Origin: Pseudarthrobacter sp. GA104
GTDB lineage: Bacteria; Actinomycetota; Actinomycetes; Actinomycetales; Micrococcaceae
Assembly: GCF_009741265.1 (NCBI RefSeq)
Contig: NZ_WOWL01000001.1
Coordinates: forward strand, 2,666,001 to 2,730,000
Length of the DNA stretch: 64,000 nt
Reading direction: 5' to 3'
A program made the position numbers and the translations under genes. Below are positions 60,262 to 64,000 of this stretch, piece after piece. Every line of letters starts with the position of its first letter. Position 1 is the stretch's first letter. The notes below the pieces were generated by a model, which made no database searches, was not told the origin of the DNA, and saw nothing but the letters and a program-made list of their open reading frames with translations.

Positions 60262-61098
60262 TCATCGCAGGTATACCCGCTCCGGATCCAACACGTCCCG
60301 CAGCAGTGCCAGTTCCCGGCCGGTCGGCGGCACCGTGGTGACCAGGTTCTTCGAGACCTCCAGGTCCCACCCCGTGGCTGCCCTGACGTCGTCCACCTCG
60401 ACGCCGGGATGTACAGCGGTAAGGACAAGCTCTTCGTCGATGCCCCGGCGTGTCATGATGCCCAGATCCGTAATGACGGTGGTCACGCCCAGGCCCGCGG
60501 GCATCACGCCGCCGCGGGCCGCCGCCGCCCGACGCGGTCCGGGCGTGGTGCAGAAATCGAGGTCCGCCACGAGGGACCGGGGATTGTGCCGGCGCATCAC
60601 GACGAAGATTTCGCCGGCCCCGGCCATCGCCTCGATGGCGCCCCCGGAGCCTGGGAGCTTACTGGCCGGTGCCGCCCAGTCCTTTCCGATCAGGCTGGAG
60701 TTCAGGCTGCCGTATCTGTCCACCTGGGCGGCACCGAGGAATCCGACGTCCACGCGCTGTCCCTGCAGCACGAAGTTGAACAGCTGCGCCATGGGCAGGA
60801 CCCCCGCCGCGCCGGTGACGAGGACCGAATCCGAAATACTGCGCGGCAGGTCGGCCGGCTGCGCCCCGGTCACGCCTGACTCATAGATTATTTCGACGCC
60901 GGGAGAAACCGTCCGCTGCGCCAAGGACACTGCCAGGGTGGGAAGTCCGTGTCCGGCGAACACCACATGCTTTCCTTCCAGCGCACGGGCGGACAGGGTG
61001 GTGAGAAGCTCACTGCTGGTCACTTCCGGCTGTGCAGGTTCCGTTTGGCGGCAGGATACGCGTGTCGATGATTTTTCCGATCGTTCCGTGATGCTCAT
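60262..61098 (-). CDS. CoA-transferase beta subunit (glutaconate-type, GctB-like)
   Basis: A 278-residue class I CoA-transferase beta chain. Candidate catalytic Glu73 lies in IIYESGVTGAQ, with FLGAAQVDRYGSLNSS and the C-terminal HPGVEVDDVRAATGWD typical of GctB/IpdB-like subunits. Class I enzymes move CoA from acetyl- or succinyl-CoA to a carboxylate through a glutamyl thioester; presence of the Glu argues for true transferase activity rather than the IpdAB hydrolase. It overlaps the alpha subunit stop by 4 nt. Confidence 0.85.
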   Translation of the reverse strand: MSITERSEKSSTRVSCRQTEPAQPEVTSSELLTTLSARALEGKHVVFAGHGLPTLAVSLAQRTVSPGVEIIYESGVTGAQPADLPRSISDSVLVTGAAGVLPMAQLFNFVLQGQRVDVGFLGAAQVDRYGSLNSSLIGKDWAAPASKLPGSGGAIEAMAGAGEIFVVMRRHNPRSLVADLDFCTTPGPRRAAAARGGVMPAGLGVTTVITDLGIMTRRGIDEELVLTAVHPGVEVDDVRAATGWDLEVSKNLVTTVPPTGRELALLRDVLDPERVYLR

Positions 61099-62009
61099 TT
61101 GCGGCCTCCGTAGTTGACCGGAACGGAGAATGCCGCCTCGACCTGCAGGCGGTCCCAGTAGTCCGGGCCGAGACGGGCAATATACTCGGCATGGTCCCGG
61201 GTGCCGTGGATGTTTTCCTGCAGCCAGTCGCGAAGCCGCCGCGGATCGCGGGCGAGCTCGGACCAGCGGCGGCTGAACCCGTCGTCGCGGTCATAGTAGC
61301 CCTGGACCGAATGAGGATGCGCTCCGCGCGGACAGTGGACCACTGCGTCGACTACGTGGGATGGAACGATGGTGCGGTTCGGATCGGAGCGGATGACGCC
61401 GTCGTCCACTATTTCCTCGACCGTGACAATGACCCTCCTAGCGGCGAAGGCAGCTTCGGCCTGCACGCCAAGAATGCCCCACGCCTGGATGTTGCCGGCC
61501 CGGTCGGCCCGCTGCGCGTGAATGATCGTCACGTCGGGATTCAGCGCTGGGACCACGTGGATTTCCTCCCCGCCGTACGGGTCCTTGACGGACCGTATCT
61601 TTCCGTTCAGTGCCACGAGATCGCTGCCCCGGTAGGAGTTGATGGGATAAAACGGAAGCTTCGAGGCACCCGCAAGGTACCGGCAAACCATGCCCCCGTG
61701 GCTGTATTCCTCAAGGTCCAACGGAACCGGGTCCGAGTTCTCCACCCGCCGGCGCAGCTCGTGGAGCGAGCCTGCCGAACTGTTTCCGACAAAGGAGCCG
61801 ATGACCCCCTTCAGGCAACCGGCCGCCAGCAGTTGGTCAATCATCACGTCGCCGGTCATCCGGGCCAGCGTCAGGTCACGGAATCCCTGCCGGATTATTT
61901 CGTGGGCAGCCGCCACCGGAACCAGGTGCCCGAATCCCTCGATGGCCACAAGCTGGCCGTCCCGGATGTGCTCCGCCACGGCCTCGCTGAGGGATGTTCT
62001 CTTGTCCAC
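61095..62009 (-). CDS. CoA-transferase alpha subunit (glutaconate-type, GctA-like)
   Basis: A 304-residue class I CoA-transferase alpha chain. GQLVAIEGFGHLVPVAAAHE at the N-terminus and the central VVPALNPDVTIIHAQRADRAG are typical of GctA-like subunits. The start is GTG 62009, with only weak upstream GGCAGG; it lies 17 nt after the MaoC stop. With the beta chain it should activate the acid product of the island as a CoA thioester. Confidence 0.86.
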   Translation of the reverse strand: MDKRTSLSEAVAEHIRDGQLVAIEGFGHLVPVAAAHEIIRQGFRDLTLARMTGDVMIDQLLAAGCLKGVIGSFVGNSSAGSLHELRRRVENSDPVPLDLEEYSHGGMVCRYLAGASKLPFYPINSYRGSDLVALNGKIRSVKDPYGGEEIHVVPALNPDVTIIHAQRADRAGNIQAWGILGVQAEAAFAARRVIVTVEEIVDDGVIRSDPNRTIVPSHVVDAVVHCPRGAHPHSVQGYYDRDDGFSRRWSELARDPRRLRDWLQENIHGTRDHAEYIARLGPDYWDRLQVEAAFSVPVNYGGRK

Positions 62010-62026
62010 CGGCCTGCCGAGGCCCC

Positions 62027-62482
62027 TCAGCCGACCATCAAGGAGACTGTTTCAGCCACGCAGGCCGGCCGGGCCCCGCCCTCGAGTTGAATCTCATGGC
62101 GGATCACCACCTGGCTGCCTTGGGCCGCCGGCGTGACGGAGACGAGGGTGAGGCGGCTCCGGACCCGGGAACCCACCGGGACCGGGCTCGGAAACCGGAC
62201 CTTGTTCAGCCCGTAGTTCACGATCATCTTCAATCCATTGACCCGGTACACCTCTTGTGCCAAGAATGGGATCATCGACAGGGTCAGGTAGCCGTGGGCA
62301 ACCGGACGCCCAAACGGGCCGCCGGCCGCCCTCTCCGGATCGACGTGGATCCACTGCTGGTCGCCGGTGGCATCGGCAAAGTCCTGAATCCGGTCCTGTT
62401 GGACACTGTGCCAGCCGCTCACACCAAGTTCTGAGCCAATCAGCGGCACAAGCTCCGCCAGGCCATTCAGTTCCCTCACCAT
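62027..62482 (-). CDS. MaoC-family enoyl-CoA hydratase-like dehydratase
   Basis: A 151-residue hotdog-fold protein. The R-hydratase signature is DFADATGDQQWIHVDPERAA followed by FGRPVAHGYLTLSMIP (Asp and His as catalytic pair). It hydrates an enoyl-CoA in beta-oxidation-like steps. GGGAGATTTTC before ATG 62482 marks the start; the frame continues upstream without homology. It precedes the CoA-transferase subunits, so the set forms an activation and hydration module. Confidence 0.9.
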   Translation of the reverse strand: MVRELNGLAELVPLIGSELGVSGWHSVQQDRIQDFADATGDQQWIHVDPERAAGGPFGRPVAHGYLTLSMIPFLAQEVYRVNGLKMIVNYGLNKVRFPSPVPVGSRVRSRLTLVSVTPAAQGSQVVIRHEIQLEGGARPACVAETVSLMVG

Positions 62483-62522
62483 GAAAATCTCCCGTTGACT
62501 AGGACGACGATTGTTACCCGGC

Positions 62523-63521
62523 TCACCGGCCGAGGATCGGTTCGTAGAGTGCCTTGATCCGGGCAAAGTTGGCGCCCAGCTCCTCGGCACCAATGAATTC
62601 CTTCGGCACAAAGTTCTTTCCGATCTGCTCAACGACCTTGGGGTCGCTAAGGCAGGTTTCGAGTTCGCGTTCGAGGGTGGACACAACAGCGTCCGGCATG
62701 CCCTGGGGACCGAACAGGCCGTAGATTGACGTGGCATTCACCAAGTCCGGGAACCCCGATTCGGCCAGCGTCGGTACGTCGGGGAGCCAGCCGAGCCGTT
62801 CAGGCGTGGTGGCGGCAACGGGAAGGAAAGACCCCTCGGTAATCCGTGCCTGGACATCAGGATGATCGTTGATGAAAAGTGCATCCACATGCCCGCCCAG
62901 CAGATTGGTGGTCATCTCCGCGTTACCCGAGGCCGGCACGGCGGTGATCTCAACCCCGTAGTCGTTCTTCAGCCGCTGCAGTTCAATGGCCGCGGGACTC
63001 GTAGCACCAGGAACACCCATCGAGATTGCTCCAGGATCCGCCCTGGCCGCTTCGAAGAGCTCTGCTGCGTCCTTGTAGGGGGAGTTTGTTCCCACAACGA
63101 TCAGGGTCGGATTGTCGGCCATGACACCTATGGGTTCAACGTCCGCAAGACTGTAGCTCAGCGAGTTGATCATAGGGGCCATGACCAGCGTGCCGGTGGT
63201 ACCGAGCGCCAGCGTCTGGCCGTCGGGTTTAGAACCCACCAGCTCCTGCATTGCGACGGCTCCGCTGCCGCCGGGTTTGTTTTCGACGACGAAGGCCTCG
63301 CCGAGGCTGTTCCCCAAACAGGCGGCAACCGAACGGGCGGTAAGATCCGAGGGGCCGCCGGCGGCATAGGGCATAAGGATGGTGACCGGCTTCGCGGGAT
63401 AGTCGGATCCGGCATTCCCGGGGCCGGCGGAACCGGCCACACCGCACGCTGCTACGGTCAGGGATGCCAGCGATGCCAAGGCAAGCCCGGCGGTCGTTTG
63501 AAGGCGCAAGACGTTCTTCAA
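62523..63521 (-). CDS. TctC-type TTT substrate-binding lipoprotein, second of the pair
   Basis: A 332-residue binding protein with lipobox TVAACG (Cys26). The mature part YPAKPVTILMPYAAGGPSDL and VVENKPGGSGAVAMQELVGS is close to the TctC at 55498-56469 (both have the same MPYAAGGPSD loop). It starts at TTG 63521 after GGGAGC. It lies between a truncated TctA (upstream) and the MaoC gene, in one minus-strand operon. Confidence 0.9.
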   Translation of the reverse strand: MKNVLRLQTTAGLALASLASLTVAACGVAGSAGPGNAGSDYPAKPVTILMPYAAGGPSDLTARSVAACLGNSLGEAFVVENKPGGSGAVAMQELVGSKPDGQTLALGTTGTLVMAPMINSLSYSLADVEPIGVMADNPTLIVVGTNSPYKDAAELFEAARADPGAISMGVPGATSPAAIELQRLKNDYGVEITAVPASGNAEMTTNLLGGHVDALFINDHPDVQARITEGSFLPVAATTPERLGWLPDVPTLAESGFPDLVNATSIYGLFGPQGMPDAVVSTLERELETCLSDPKVVEQIGKNFVPKEFIGAEELGANFARIKALYEPILGR

Positions 63522-63604
63522 GGTGCTCCCTTGTCTTTCTGTCGAATTGTTTTTCGGTCGACTCGCAACCGATGGCGCTCACGGATGGACGCGGCGGCGC
63601 GGAA

Positions 63605-64000
63605 TCATTCTTCGGTGCCGGAATCCGGAGTCCCCTCGCGCCTGGCCGAGGCGTGGACGAGCGTATTGCCCTCTTCCGGGCCTGCAGCGGCTGCGCGGCG
63701 CGTCCTGCGCTGCCGCCGTCTGCGGCTGATGAAGCCGTAGACGATGAACAGCCCGATCAGGATGAAGATGGTCGCGGACACCGGGTCCGAGGCGAAAATA
63801 CCGAAGCTTCCTTCGGAGATCAGCATCGTCTGGCGGAAGGATTTCTCCAGGATCGGGCCCAGGATGAAAGCCAGCACCAGGGGGCCTGGGTCAAAGTGAG
63901 CCTTGATCATGATCCAGCCGAGAACCCCGAACGCGAGCACCACCCACATGTCGAACGGGTTGTTGTTGATGGAGAACACGCCGACCATGACCACCAGCAG
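63605..64000 (-). CDS. TctA large permease, C-terminal part, 5' end outside window
   Basis: The last 131 residues of a TctA permease; the frame runs off the right edge. VFSINNNPFDMWVVLAFGVL and GPILEKSFRQTMLISEGSFG match the corresponding part of the TctA at 57051-58697, so this is the paralogous carrier. It ends in a basic segment (SRRRRQRRTRR) and an acidic/Ser-rich tail. The stop lies 83 nt before the TctC start. A TctB gene, if any, must lie to the right. Confidence 0.85.
   Translation of the reverse strand: MLVVMVGVFSINNNPFDMWVVLAFGVLGWIMIKAHFDPGPLVLAFILGPILEKSFRQTMLISEGSFGIFASDPVSATIFILIGLFIVYGFISRRRRQRRTRRAAAAGPEEGNTLVHASARREGTPDSGTEE

Noticed and set aside
1..64000. Riboswitches, prophage genes, toxin-antitoxin pairs or an integrase
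   Set aside because: I looked for them across both strands and saw none that I could support.

Overview
The window is GC-rich (clearly above 60 % G+C by eye) and looks like a chromosomal segment of a soil actinobacterium of the Arthrobacter/Pseudarthrobacter group (Micrococcaceae). This rests on codon bias, several GTG and TTG starts, actinobacterial promoter shapes and gene content, not on a marker gene. No rRNA, tRNA, CRISPR array, phage module or intact insertion sequence was seen. Coding is dense, with many 1-8 nt overlaps and short gaps.

Layout. 0-5.3 kb: the end of a family-11 rhamnogalacturonan lyase and a large exo-rhamnogalacturonan-lyase-like (YetA/PcRGLX) protein flank two paralogous SRPBCC proteins. 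Two copies of a 66-bp palindrome lie here. 5.5-11.7 kb: a flavin reductase, an isolated histidine-kinase ATPase domain, a ZIP transporter, and an ABC transporter divergent from a two-component system. 11.8-16.3 kb: a gluconeogenic pair, ppsR and ppsA, with a leader ORF and a structured leader, then an SRPBCC protein and a flavin split-barrel protein. 16.5-21.7 kb: a MatC-like carboxylate permease, a LacI regulator, and a divergent DHDPS-family aldolase with an atypical Nramp-fold transporter. 21.7-28.1 kb: a transposase remnant, then a PrpF / TctC / fused TctA-TctB / UspA operon opposite a LysR regulator. 28.1-37.9 kb: an AlkD-like protein and a complete respiratory nitrate reductase operon, narGHJI-narK plus a lipoprotein. 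38.2-40.0 kb: an ice-binding-like surface protein and a sortase-like protein lacking its catalytic cysteine.

40.1-49.9 kb: a GNAT protein, DoxX and a cysteine-rich winged-helix regulator with repeated operator half-sites. Next comes a rifampin-phosphotransferase-like enzyme overlapping a TetR regulator and a HAD hydrolase, then PH-domain and TM2 proteins and a frameshifted MHS-type transporter. 49.2-64.0 kb: what looks like a catabolic island, with a TetR regulator, Zn alcohol dehydrogenase, alpha/beta hydrolase, Baeyer-Villiger-type monooxygenase, two SDRs, a TctC-TctB-TctA carrier and an MFS transporter. They converge on a second cluster of a two-subunit CoA-transferase, a MaoC hydratase and another TctC/TctA.

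Together the genes suggest a versatile heterotroph. It takes up carboxylates through three tripartite tricarboxylate (TTT) systems, makes PEP from pyruvate, can respire nitrate and attacks pectin side regions. The 49-64 kb island reads as an alcohol to ketone to ester/lactone to hydroxy-acid to acyl-CoA route, probably for a cyclic or branched oxygenated compound. The substrate is inferred from enzyme classes only and is unknown.
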